The translations under genes were made by a program, and so were the position numbers. A stretch of 64,000 nucleotides of DNA, from NCBI GenBank assembly GCA_000955785.1, contig JYOD01000117.1, positions 16,289 to 80,288 on the forward strand, read 5' to 3'. This document shows positions 52,418 through 60,238 of this stretch, piece by piece (positions within the stretch are counted from its first letter, which is position 1; each line of letters starts with the position of its first letter). The notes beneath the pieces were generated by a model, which ran no database searches, was not told where the DNA came from, and worked only from the letters and a program-made list of their open reading frames with translations. The stretch comes from Burkholderiaceae bacterium 16. Lineage in GTDB: Bacteria > Pseudomonadota > Gammaproteobacteria > Burkholderiales > Burkholderiaceae.

Positions 52418-53446
52418 ATGCCTGATTCCCATGCAACGCCCATGCCAGTCTGCCTGATTACCCAGCCCATCCACCCCATCGGCGCAGAGCGCCTGCGCGC
52501 CGCGGGCTTCGAGGTGCGCCCGGGCCAGGCCGGTGACGAAGCCGCTGGCATCCGTGAAGTCGCCCGCGCCGACGCTGTGATCGTGCGCGAAGGTCTGACC
52601 GCCGCGATGATCGATGCCGCACCGCGGCTCGCGGTCATCAGCAATCATGGCACTGGCACCGACAAGATCGCGGTCGCACATGCGCATGAGCTGGGCATCC
52701 CGGTGGTGTCCACGCCCGACGCCAATATCGGCGCCGTGGCCGAACACACGCTGATGCTGATGCTCGCGGTCGCGCGCCGGGCGCCGCTGGCCGACGCAGC
52801 CACGCGGCAGTCAGACTGGCGCTACCGATACGCGGCACCGATGCTCTCGCTCCATGGCAAGACCCTCGGCGTGATCGGCTTCGGCCGCACGGGGCGCCTG
52901 GTCTGCAACATGGCGCGCGCGGGACTCGGCATGCGTGTGCTGGTGTGGTCGCCCAGCGCGCCGACGTGCGAGGTCGAAGCGCACGGCGCGACGCGGGTAT
53001 CGGCGCTGCCCGAACTGCTGGCGGCATCCGACGTTGTCTCCCTGCACCGTCCGCTGCGTACCGACACGCGCCACACGCTCGATGCGAACGCGCTGCGCAA
53101 CATGAAGCCGCGCGCCATCGTCATCAATACATCGCGCGGCGGGCTGATCGACGAAGCCGCGCTGGCTGCTGCGCTAAAGGAAGGCCGGCTCTTCGGCGCC
53201 GGACTGGACGTCTTCGCGCAGGAGCCGCTCTCCGCGGCGTCCCCGCTGGCCGGGCTCGACAACGTCGTGCTGAGCCCGCACCTTGCCGGTTCCACCGAGG
53301 AGGCGCTACATGCCACGGCGCTCCAATGCGCCGAACAGATCATCGACGTGTTCGCGGGACGGCAACCGAAACACCTTCTCGACGCGCGCGTGTGGTTGCG
53401 CAGGCGCGTTCCCGTTATCACGCCATCCAAGGAAGTCCAGTCATGA
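52418..53446 (+). CDS. D-isomer-specific 2-hydroxyacid dehydrogenase
   Basis: A 342-residue NAD-dependent dehydrogenase. The Rossmann motif is GVIGFGRTGRLV (~153), with the catalytic Arg in NTSRGGLID, Glu in AQEPLS and His in SPHLAGST. The lead region VISNHGTGTDKIAVAHAHELGI is typical of the phosphoglycerate/hydroxypyruvate dehydrogenase group. It would reduce a 2-oxo acid or oxidise a D-2-hydroxy acid from amino-acid breakdown. It overlaps the next gene by 4 bases (ATGA). Confidence 0.82.
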   Translation: MPDSHATPMPVCLITQPIHPIGAERLRAAGFEVRPGQAGDEAAGIREVARADAVIVREGLTAAMIDAAPRLAVISNHGTGTDKIAVAHAHELGIPVVSTPDANIGAVAEHTLMLMLAVARRAPLADAATRQSDWRYRYAAPMLSLHGKTLGVIGFGRTGRLVCNMARAGLGMRVLVWSPSAPTCEVEAHGATRVSALPELLAASDVVSLHRPLRTDTRHTLDANALRNMKPRAIVINTSRGGLIDEAALAAALKEGRLFGAGLDVFAQEPLSAASPLAGLDNVVLSPHLAGSTEEALHATALQCAEQIIDVFAGRQPKHLLDARVWLRRRVPVITPSKEVQS

Positions 53447-54261
53447 ATCCCCCCGTTTGCAAGCTGACGCAGGGCACCATTCCCCTGGTGGTCTCGATTC
53501 CGCACGGCGGCGAACTGTTGCCCGACGCGTTCGCCGCGCAAATGCAAGATGTGGCGCGCGTGCGTGCCGATACCGACTGGCATCTGGGGCGTCTCTACGC
53601 GTTCGCGACAACGCTGGGCGCGTCCGTCGTGGCAGCCAATTACTCGCGCTACGTAATCGACGTGAACCGCCCCGCCAACGGCGAAAGCCTCTATCCGGGC
53701 CAGAACACTACGGCGCTTTGCCCACGCGACACATTCCTGGGCGAGCCGCTGTATCCCGATCCCGAGGCCCCGTCCTCTGCCGAGGTCGCGGACCGTATCC
53801 GCGATTACTGGAATCCGTATCACAGCACGCTGGCCGCCGAGATCGCGCGCCTGCGCCAAGTGCACGGGCACGTGCTGTTGTGGGAAGCGCACTCGATCGC
53901 CAGCGTGCTGCCCCGCCTGTTCGCGGGCCGCTTGCCTGATCTGAACATCGGCACCAACAGCGGCGCCAGTTGCGCGCCGGCGCTGCGCGAGGCCGTCATC
54001 GCCGCCGCGTCGGCCAGTCCATTCTCGTGGGTCGCCGACGATCGTTTCAGAGGCGGGCATATCACGCGGCACTACGGCCAGCCGCAGCGGGGGGTGCACG
54101 CGGTGCAACTCGAAATGGCGCAGGCCATCTACATGGATGAAGCGGCACCGTTCGGCTATCGTGAGGACTTGGCCGCGAAGCTGTGGCCGACACTGCGCGA
54201 CATGGTGGGGCGCGCGCTCGCAGCAATGGCGACGCTGCGGCCCGTCGCGGCCGACGCGTAG
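53443..54261 (+). CDS. N-formylglutamate amidohydrolase family protein
   Basis: A 272-residue FGase-family protein with VVSIPHGGELLP, RADTDWHLGRLYAF, YVIDVNRPA, LLWEAHSIAS and FRGGHITRHYGQPQRG, the marks of N-formylglutamate deformylase (HutG) and related deformylases. It would release formate and an amino acid. No other histidine-utilisation gene is in the window, so an N-formyl or N-acyl amino acid from another source is more likely. The start overlaps the dehydrogenase stop. Confidence 0.83.
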   Translation: MNPPVCKLTQGTIPLVVSIPHGGELLPDAFAAQMQDVARVRADTDWHLGRLYAFATTLGASVVAANYSRYVIDVNRPANGESLYPGQNTTALCPRDTFLGEPLYPDPEAPSSAEVADRIRDYWNPYHSTLAAEIARLRQVHGHVLLWEAHSIASVLPRLFAGRLPDLNIGTNSGASCAPALREAVIAAASASPFSWVADDRFRGGHITRHYGQPQRGVHAVQLEMAQAIYMDEAAPFGYREDLAAKLWPTLRDMVGRALAAMATLRPVAADA

Positions 54262-54379
54262 GCTTGACACCTCGCTCGCGCCCGACGGGCGGCGTGAATC
54301 CGCCGTCCGATGGCGCGCTACTTGCGTCGTCACGGGATCTTCTTGCCGTTACCGCGCTTCTGCCCTGGCGCCACCTTGT

Positions 54380-55336
54380 ATGTCAGCCGTTTGCAGGCCT
54401 CCCGCCATACCCCTGAACCTTCGCCAGATCGAAGTCTTCCACGCGATCATGGTCACCGGCTCGCTGAGCGAGGCCGGGCGCATGCTGTGCGTGTCACAGC
54501 CGGCAATCAGCCGGGTGCTGGCAACAGCGGAAAGCCGCCTGCGGTTCCTGCTGTTCGACCGGGTCAAGGGACGGCTGCAGCCCACGCCGGAGGCGCGCCG
54601 GCTGTTCGAGGAAGTCGAGGTCATCCTCAAGGGCGTCACCCAATTCAATGCGGTGGCCAGCAGCCTGGGCGAACAGAACGATGGCAAGCTGTCGATTGTC
54701 TCTAGCCCGAGCTACGGCGAATGGCTGATGCCGCGCGCCATCCAGCGCTTCCGGCTGCGGCATCCCGCCGTCCGTGTCCACTACCGCCCCATGCCGTTCG
54801 ACGCCTTGCTGCCGTTCGTGGTGCAGGGGCACGCAGACCTCTGCATTGCATCGATGGCGCCGCCCGACGGCGCGAATCTCCGGACCCGGGAAATCGGCGA
54901 GGGGCGGATCCTTTGCGCGCTGCCCAGGGGACACGCGCTAGCGGCGCTGGACGTTGTGACAACCAGCGACTTGCGCGGCCAGACCTTCATCGGATATGGC
55001 GCAGACACCCCTTTCGGCCAGCTCTCTTCGCATTTCCTGTCGTCGGAGCAGGGGCCACTCACGCCGGATATCGAGATTCGCTCGACGCCCGAAGCCATGG
55101 CACTCGTGCGCCAAGGGGTCGGGGTGGCATTGGTGGAGTCGTTCGGATACACGCCATCCGCATCGGACGACGTCGTGCTCAAGCCGATCAGCCCGGCGCT
55201 CAGCCACAAGATCTATCTGATCCATTCGCGGCAGAGCCCGATGTCGACCCTTGCCAAAGGCTTTCTTGCCACGCTCATGCATCTGCTGGACACCGCACCG
55301 CGTGGGGATGCGCAGCGCCCGCCGATGTTCGCCTGA
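54380..55336 (+). CDS. LysR-family transcriptional regulator
   Basis: A 318-residue LysR protein. The HTH is in LNLRQIEVFHAIMVTGSLSEAGRMLCVSQPAISRVLATAESRL, followed by RLFEEVEVILKGV and a type-2 periplasmic-binding effector domain (LSIVSSPSYGEWLMPRAIQRFRLRHPAVRVHYR, MALVRQGVGVALVESFGY). The ATG at 54380 was taken because residues before it are not LysR-like. It lies in the amidase cluster and probably controls it. The effector is unknown. Confidence 0.85.
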   Translation: MSAVCRPPAIPLNLRQIEVFHAIMVTGSLSEAGRMLCVSQPAISRVLATAESRLRFLLFDRVKGRLQPTPEARRLFEEVEVILKGVTQFNAVASSLGEQNDGKLSIVSSPSYGEWLMPRAIQRFRLRHPAVRVHYRPMPFDALLPFVVQGHADLCIASMAPPDGANLRTREIGEGRILCALPRGHALAALDVVTTSDLRGQTFIGYGADTPFGQLSSHFLSSEQGPLTPDIEIRSTPEAMALVRQGVGVALVESFGYTPSASDDVVLKPISPALSHKIYLIHSRQSPMSTLAKGFLATLMHLLDTAPRGDAQRPPMFA

Positions 55337-55348
55337 GCGGCGGTTGGC

Positions 55349-55386
55349 GGCGCGGTGGCGCGCTTGCCACACGCCACCACCGCGCC
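55349..55386 (+). terminator. Possible terminator after the LysR gene
   Basis: GGCGCGGTGG and CCACCGCGCC form a 10-bp stem starting 13 bases after the LysR stop. A T-run is lacking, so function is only inferred from position. Confidence 0.35.
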
Positions 55387-55598
55387 CCATCACATATTGC
55401 CCAGGACCCATAACAAGGGGCTATGAGGCGGCTGTGCACCAGGGCTGTTGCCGAGGCATTTGTTCTTTTCAAATCAATGCGTTGGCCGTGCGAGACGGCG
55501 CCGATGGGCGCACTGCCGGCGCGCGGGGCGCCGCATTTCAAGGGCGGTATCGCGTCCCTATACTCGACACCACCTCATCGCACCAGAGGCTCCAGTAC

Positions 55599-56585
55599 AT
55601 GTCCAGCATCATCACCGTCGCCGCCGCCCAGCTCGGGCCCATCCAGAAGTCCGAAGGACGCGAGATCGCGGTCGCGCGGATGGTCCAACTGCTCGAGCGT
55701 GCCTATCGGCGTGGCGCACAGGTCGTCGTGTTTCCCGAACTCGCGCTGACCACGTTTTTCCCCCGCTGGTACCACGAGGACCTCGACGAGGCGGACCGTT
55801 GGTTCGAAACGGCGCTGCCCTCGCCGGAGACCGCGCCGCTCTTCGAGGCAATCGGCCGCTTTGGCCAGACGGTTTACCTGGGCTACGCCGAGATCGCGTA
55901 TGAACTCGATGAAGCCGGTGTCATGCGCAAGCGCCGGTTCAACACCTCGGTGATCATCGCACCGTCGGGCGAGGTGATCCTCAAGTACCGGAAAGTCCAT
56001 CTGCCCGGCCATGCAGAGTACGCGCCGGCGCGCAAGGTACAGCACCTCGAGAAACGCTATTTCGAAGTCGGCAATCTCGGCTTTCCGGTGGTCCGGGCGC
56101 CGGTCGGCGAAGCCGAGGGCGTGAACATGGGCATGATGATCTGCAACGACCGCCGCTGGCCCGAGGCCTGGCGCGTGCTCGGCTTGCAGCAGGTCGAGCT
56201 CGTCATGCTGGGCTACAACACGCCTAGCATGAACATGGAAAACCGTGGCTTCGAGGCCCATCACTTGCGCGTGTTCCACTCGCAGCTGTCCATTCAGGCG
56301 GGCTGCTATCAGAACGCGTGTTTCGCGGTCGCCGTCGCGAAGGCCGGGACAGAGGACGGCCACGAAATGCTCGGCCATTCGATCATCGTCAATCCCCAAG
56401 GCGAAATCATGGCGCAGGCCACCAGCTGGGACGACGAGCTCATCGTGGCCGACTGCAACCTGGATATGTGCAAACTGGGCCGGTCCACCGTCTTCAACTT
56501 CGGTTTGCACCGTCGCGTCGAGGCATATTCACGCATCACTGACCAGGTCGGCAGCGTGGCTCCGCCAACCTGGCCGGCGCGCTGA
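55599..56585 (+). CDS. N-carbamoyl-D-amino-acid amidase (nitrilase superfamily)
   Basis: A 328-residue nitrilase-fold enzyme. The catalytic triad is visible as Glu in VVFPELALT (~47), Lys in KYRKVHLPG (~127) and Cys in GMMICNDRRWPEAWRVLG (~172). The stretch MICNDRRWPE and the later HSIIVNPQGEIMAQ and VFNFGLHRRVE are very close to D-carbamoylases. It would cleave N-carbamoyl-D-amino acids to D-amino acid, CO2 and NH3. No hydantoinase is present in the window, so the source of the carbamoyl compound is open. The ribosome site is weak. Confidence 0.87.
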   Translation: MSSIITVAAAQLGPIQKSEGREIAVARMVQLLERAYRRGAQVVVFPELALTTFFPRWYHEDLDEADRWFETALPSPETAPLFEAIGRFGQTVYLGYAEIAYELDEAGVMRKRRFNTSVIIAPSGEVILKYRKVHLPGHAEYAPARKVQHLEKRYFEVGNLGFPVVRAPVGEAEGVNMGMMICNDRRWPEAWRVLGLQQVELVMLGYNTPSMNMENRGFEAHHLRVFHSQLSIQAGCYQNACFAVAVAKAGTEDGHEMLGHSIIVNPQGEIMAQATSWDDELIVADCNLDMCKLGRSTVFNFGLHRRVEAYSRITDQVGSVAPPTWPAR

Positions 56586-56627
56586 TCCCGTTTTCTGTCT
56601 TTCCTCGACCACCCACGGGCCTTCTCC

Positions 56628-57710
56628 ATGCAGCCAACCGAAACCCTAGATATCCATCCGGTACGACCACGACCCGCGCACGCGATCCGGCACGAGATGC
56701 TGGGTGACATGCGCGTCCCCGATTTTGCCGACGTCGAGCTGGCGGCCCTGGACATCGCGCCCCATGTCGTTCGCACGCCGTTGCTGCGTTCGGCGGCACT
56801 CGACGCCATTGCCGGCGCGCCGGTCTGGCTCAAGGCCGAGAACCTGCAGGTCACGGGCTCGTTCAAGGCACGCGGCGCCTTCAATGCTCTGCTGTCGCTG
56901 CGCGGCAACCAGCGCGCGAAAGGCGTGATCGCCTATTCCACCGGCAATCACGGGCAGGCGATCGCCTGGGCCGCGCGCCAGCTCGGTGTGGCGGCGACCA
57001 TCGTGATGCCGATCGATGCGCCACGCAACAAGGTCGAGCGCGCGCTGGCCCAGGGTGCACGCGTGGTTCACTACGACCGTCTCCATGAGAGCCGCGAGGC
57101 GATCGGGATGCGGCTGCTCGGCGAAACCGGCGGAACGCTGATTCCACCGGGCGATCATCCTGCGGTGCTTGCCGCCCAGGGCACGGTGGCGCTCGAGGCG
57201 TTGCAGGACCTACCCGAGGCGGCGCTCGACAACCTCGGCCTGTTCGCGGGGCCCTGCGGCGGCGGCGGGTTGATGGCCGGTTGCGGCCTGGTTGTCGACG
57301 CGTTGAATCCAGGCACGCGGCTGATCGCGGCCGAGCCCGCTGGTTTCGACGACACGGTGCGCTCGCTGCGCAGCGGCCTCAGGGAAATCAATGCAGCGGG
57401 CACCACAACGCTCTGCGACGCGTTGCAGGCCATCACGCCAGCCGAACTGCCCTTCGAGATCAACAAGCGCTTTCTCGACGGCGCGGTGGCGGTCACGGAT
57501 GCGCAGGTCCGCGCCGCCATTCGCTTCGCACTCGAGGAGCTTCGGTTGCTGGTCGAGCCGGGCGGAGCCGTCGCGCTGGCGGCCTTGCTCGCCGGCGTGA
57601 TCGATCTCGAAGGCCGCGACGGCGTCATCGTCCTGTCTGGCGGCAATATCGATCTGCCCTTGCTTCAAACGATGCTGCAGCCCACTGCAGCCAACGCGCA
57701 CGGTACCTGA
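56628..57710 (+). CDS. Threonine/serine dehydratase-like PLP enzyme
   Basis: A 360-residue fold-type II PLP enzyme. The Schiff-base Lys is in VTGSFKARGAFNALL (~84), followed by YSTGNHGQAIAWAARQLG and the phosphate-binding loop AGPCGGGGLMAG (~210). The C-terminal VEPGGAVALAALLAG is typical. There is no ACT domain, so it is the catabolic single-domain type. It would deaminate a hydroxyamino acid released by the amidases. An N-terminal ~35-residue tail is unusual. Confidence 0.83.
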   Translation: MQPTETLDIHPVRPRPAHAIRHEMLGDMRVPDFADVELAALDIAPHVVRTPLLRSAALDAIAGAPVWLKAENLQVTGSFKARGAFNALLSLRGNQRAKGVIAYSTGNHGQAIAWAARQLGVAATIVMPIDAPRNKVERALAQGARVVHYDRLHESREAIGMRLLGETGGTLIPPGDHPAVLAAQGTVALEALQDLPEAALDNLGLFAGPCGGGGLMAGCGLVVDALNPGTRLIAAEPAGFDDTVRSLRSGLREINAAGTTTLCDALQAITPAELPFEINKRFLDGAVAVTDAQVRAAIRFALEELRLLVEPGGAVALAALLAGVIDLEGRDGVIVLSGGNIDLPLLQTMLQPTAANAHGT

Positions 57711-57791
57711 GACAGCCGTGTCACCGGCACTGCGCACATTGGCGCGAGCCGGCCTTGATGCCAACTTGCCTACCACGAAAGGAACGCCACG

Positions 57792-58268
57792 ATGTCTCTC
57801 TTCCGCAATTTCGATCGGCTACTCAGACGGATGTCGCTGACGATCGCCGCCACGCTGCTCACGGCGAACGCCTTTGCAGCCTATCCCGAGCGCCCCATCA
57901 CGTTGATCGTCCCGTTCAATGCAGGTACGACGCCCGACATCGTCTCGCGCTTGCTGGCCGATGCGGTCGGCCATGATATCGGGCAGCAGATCGTGGTCCT
58001 CAATCGCGTGGGCGCGTCCGGCATCATCGGCACGCAGGCTGTGATCAACGCGCCGGCCGACGGCTATACCATCGGCTTCGCGAACGCCGGCACATTGGCC
58101 ATCAACCAGTCCCTGTACAAGAAGCTACCCTACGACGCCGACAAGCAACTGGCGCCCGTGGCCCTGACGGGCTTCGTGCAGAGCGTGCTGGCGGTGCGCA
58201 AGGACCTCGGCGTCAAATCGGTCTCCGAACTTTCACGCTCGCCAGGAGCGCTCCGTCGGACCACATGA
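57792..58268 (+). pseudogene. Truncated Bug/TctC-family binding protein gene
   Basis: The frame begins normally with an AAAGGAAC site, a signal peptide (LTIAATLLTANAFA) and the Bug block YPERPITLIVPFNAGTTPDIVSRLL, then VGASGIIGTQAVINAPADGYT and AVRKDLGVKSVSEL. Similarity stops near residue 146 (about 58230), whereas Bug proteins are about 320 residues. The last ~12 residues (SRSPGALRRTT) come from foreign sequence. The gene was cut by a rearrangement that brought in the sequence carrying the nucleotidyltransferase at 58382. Confidence 0.8.
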
Positions 58269-58318
58269 TGTGGACGGCGTTGCCGTGCAGCGTGCGAGCG
58301 GACTACTGCATGCGCGGT

Positions 58319-58379
58319 TTGAAGCACATCTGAGATGTTTCAGTATAAAATAGGCATATGGCTTTTTTATACTGAAACA
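58319..58379 (+). promoter_or_regulatory. Promoter with a 15-bp perfect inverted repeat
   Basis: TGTTTCAGTATAAAA (58336-58350) is repeated inverted at 58365-58379, separated by 14 bases and ending two bases before the start codon at 58382. A possible -35 TTGAAG (58319-58324) and -10 TATAAA (58344-58349, spacer 19) place the left arm over the promoter. This suggests autorepression by a dimeric protein with sites about three helical turns apart. Confidence 0.65.
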
Positions 58380-58381
58380 AC

Positions 58382-59320
58382 ATGGATCCGTGGATCGAGT
58401 TGGACGAGGATGCGCTGCGCCAGTACATCGACGCTAAAGCGGTGTTCGAAGCGTGGGAATCTGCGCGTGCCAAGGCCGCAGAAGTCCGCGGCGGCATGCT
58501 CTGGCGAACCACGAAGGGCCGCGAGTACCTCATTAGGACCGGCGTCGACAACAAGCAGAAAAGCCTTGGGGCGCGCTCCGAAAAGACCGAGGACATGTAC
58601 TCGCGGTTCATCACGCGTAAAGAAGCCGCCGAAACCAGGCTGAAGACACTCACTGACGAGCTTGACCGACATCGGCGCCTGAACCGTGCGGTCCACGTGG
58701 GCCGGGCGCCAGACATCCTCGTAGCTATCCTTCACGTAATGACTCGGCTCAATATCGCCGAGCATTTCATCGTCATCGGGACACATGCCCTATACGCATA
58801 TGAGGCCGCGGCCGGAGTTCGCTTGCAAGAACGCGCACTCGCAACGCGCGACGTCGATCTCCTTTGGGATACGCGCAAGCGCCTGCTGTTTGCTTCCCGA
58901 ATGAAGAACTTGGACCTCTCGATGCTGGATGTTCTACGAAAGGTAGATAGCACGTTCGAGATTCGGGATGATCAACTCTTTACGGCAGTGAACGCAAAAG
59001 GCTTTGAGGTGGACATCCTGCGCCGTGAGGCCGCAGATCTTGACCCCCACCCGCTTCAATTGACCGACGATGAAGACGACCTCTGGGCAGTCCAGGCGCG
59101 ACGCGCAAATGTCCTGCTGGGATCGCCTCCATTCTCGGCGCCCATCGTTTCCGTGACCGGACGGATGGCTCGAATGACAACTATCAGTCCAACGGCGTTT
59201 GTCGACTTCAAGCGTTGGATGGCATCGACCGCGGATCGCGATCCGCTCAAGGTTTCCCGCGACAGACTACAGGCATCGATCGTCGAAGAACTCGCCAATC
59301 GCTTCCAGCTTGGTGTTTAG
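58382..59320 (+). CDS. GSU2403-type nucleotidyltransferase-fold protein
   Basis: A 312-residue protein. The first ~105 residues are a charged helical region (DEDALRQYIDAKAVFEAWESARAKAAE). The nucleotidyltransferase domain follows with FIVIGTHALYAYEAAAGVRL (~140) and the metal pair in TRDVDLLWDTRKR (Asp-x-Asp near residue 157), and a third acidic strand in VNAKGFEVDILRRE. This matches the GSU2403 type of minimal nucleotidyltransferases, whose function is poorly known. GC content appears lower than in neighbouring operons, the gene sits at the breakpoint of a broken Bug gene, and its promoter is covered by a 15-bp inverted repeat, all suggesting horizontal transfer and self-regulation. A toxin or defence role is only inference. 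Confidence 0.7.
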   Translation: MDPWIELDEDALRQYIDAKAVFEAWESARAKAAEVRGGMLWRTTKGREYLIRTGVDNKQKSLGARSEKTEDMYSRFITRKEAAETRLKTLTDELDRHRRLNRAVHVGRAPDILVAILHVMTRLNIAEHFIVIGTHALYAYEAAAGVRLQERALATRDVDLLWDTRKRLLFASRMKNLDLSMLDVLRKVDSTFEIRDDQLFTAVNAKGFEVDILRREAADLDPHPLQLTDDEDDLWAVQARRANVLLGSPPFSAPIVSVTGRMARMTTISPTAFVDFKRWMASTADRDPLKVSRDRLQASIVEELANRFQLGV

Positions 59321-59367
59321 CGAAACGGCCCGTCTGCTCGATGGGCCCTCGCCACGAAATCGGATAC

Positions 59368-59622
59368 TCAGGACTCCATACACCGCGCGCGTGGCAACAC
59401 CTCGTCACCATTCGCAGCGTGTTCGGCAATATGCCGATATTGCAGGAGGCTGTGCATCGCCTCACACCGCATCATCATCGTAGCTGTGGGTTCCTGGTCA
59501 GCGCCGGCAAAGCCATCATCTGCGGTGACCTGCAGATAGACTTGCCGCGAGACAACGGCGATGATCACAATGATGGCGCCGACGCCGAACGCTCGAACGG
59601 CAATGGAGAGGTACTGCGCCAT
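59368..59622 (-). CDS. Small single-span membrane protein, unknown
   Basis: From the ATG at 59620-59622 the frame gives 84 residues: a basic start, one hydrophobic segment (AVRAFGVGAIIVIIAVVS, about residues 8-25), then a polar tail with MMMRCEAM. No family recognised. It is divergent from the repeat-borne small gene at 59760, and its upstream region is the duplicated unit. An earlier in-frame start adds 30 residues with no membrane-protein character. Confidence 0.45.
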   Translation of the reverse strand: MAQYLSIAVRAFGVGAIIVIIAVVSRQVYLQVTADDGFAGADQEPTATMMMRCEAMHSLLQYRHIAEHAANGDEVLPRARCMES

Positions 59623-59631
59623 GGCGAAATT

Positions 59632-60039
59632 ACTGTATAAGCAGGAGGTGATTGGCAGTGAGCCTACACGAGGCCGTCTCGCAACGGTCTCACGCCTTTG
59701 CAGGATTGACACAATCCGTTTCGCCGCGGCGGGTCGGATCGCTCGTTGCGTGACACCGCATGGCAGTACTGAAGAGAATGTCCCGAAAATCGATCACGGC
59801 CTTACCGAACGGCCACTACTGGGCCACGCCACACGCGCCCTTCGCGCTGGACGGTCCAAACGGCCACGAGGAGGTCTTCCCCGGCGCCCAATGCCTCAGC
59901 GACGGAAAATGGGTCACCTTCTATAAGGACGGGGAAGAAGTATGGGCGTGCAATGCCGTGTATGCTGCCGCCCATTTCGACTTCGCACCGGTTCCAATCA
60001 ACCGCTCGCCGACGGACAACTGAGTGTCGGACGGTTCCC
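59632..60039 (+). repeat. ~400-bp dispersed direct repeat, copy B
   Basis: Second copy of the unit at 1-409, in the same orientation, with a few short indels. It carries the GGATTG-ACA-CAATCC palindrome (59703-59717) and the small gene at 59760. The copy ends about 145 bases before the IS630 element. Confidence 0.8.
59760..60023 (+). CDS. Conserved small protein of unknown function, copy 2
   Basis: An 87-residue protein, about 84% identical (my manual count) to the one at 128-391. Conserved stretches are YWATPHAPF, LDGPNGH, EVFPGAQC, SDGKWVTFYK and GEEVWACNA; most changes fall at the C-terminus. No signal peptide or known domain. The shared upstream palindrome suggests common control of both copies. 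Function unknown. Confidence 0.65.
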   Translation: MAVLKRMSRKSITALPNGHYWATPHAPFALDGPNGHEEVFPGAQCLSDGKWVTFYKDGEEVWACNAVYAAAHFDFAPVPINRSPTDN

Positions 60040-60238
60040 CAGGCCGTGAGGTACGTTTCGCAGCCTACAAACAGTCGAGTCCATTTTTCGGCGACCGTTT
60101 ATTATGTTAAACAACAAAATGCAAGCCAATATTGGCGCGGCTTTCCGGGATTTCCCTCGTTATCGCGTGATGCAGCCGCGCTAGTAGAATATCCCGTAAA
60201 TAGCTTGAATAAATAATCGCCTCGGATATCATGGCGGG

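Noticed and set aside
58240..58330. Reverse-strand piece reading like a fragment with HIMWSDGALLASV
   Set aside because: Too short to assign. It might be part of a DUF2442-type gene but this could not be supported.
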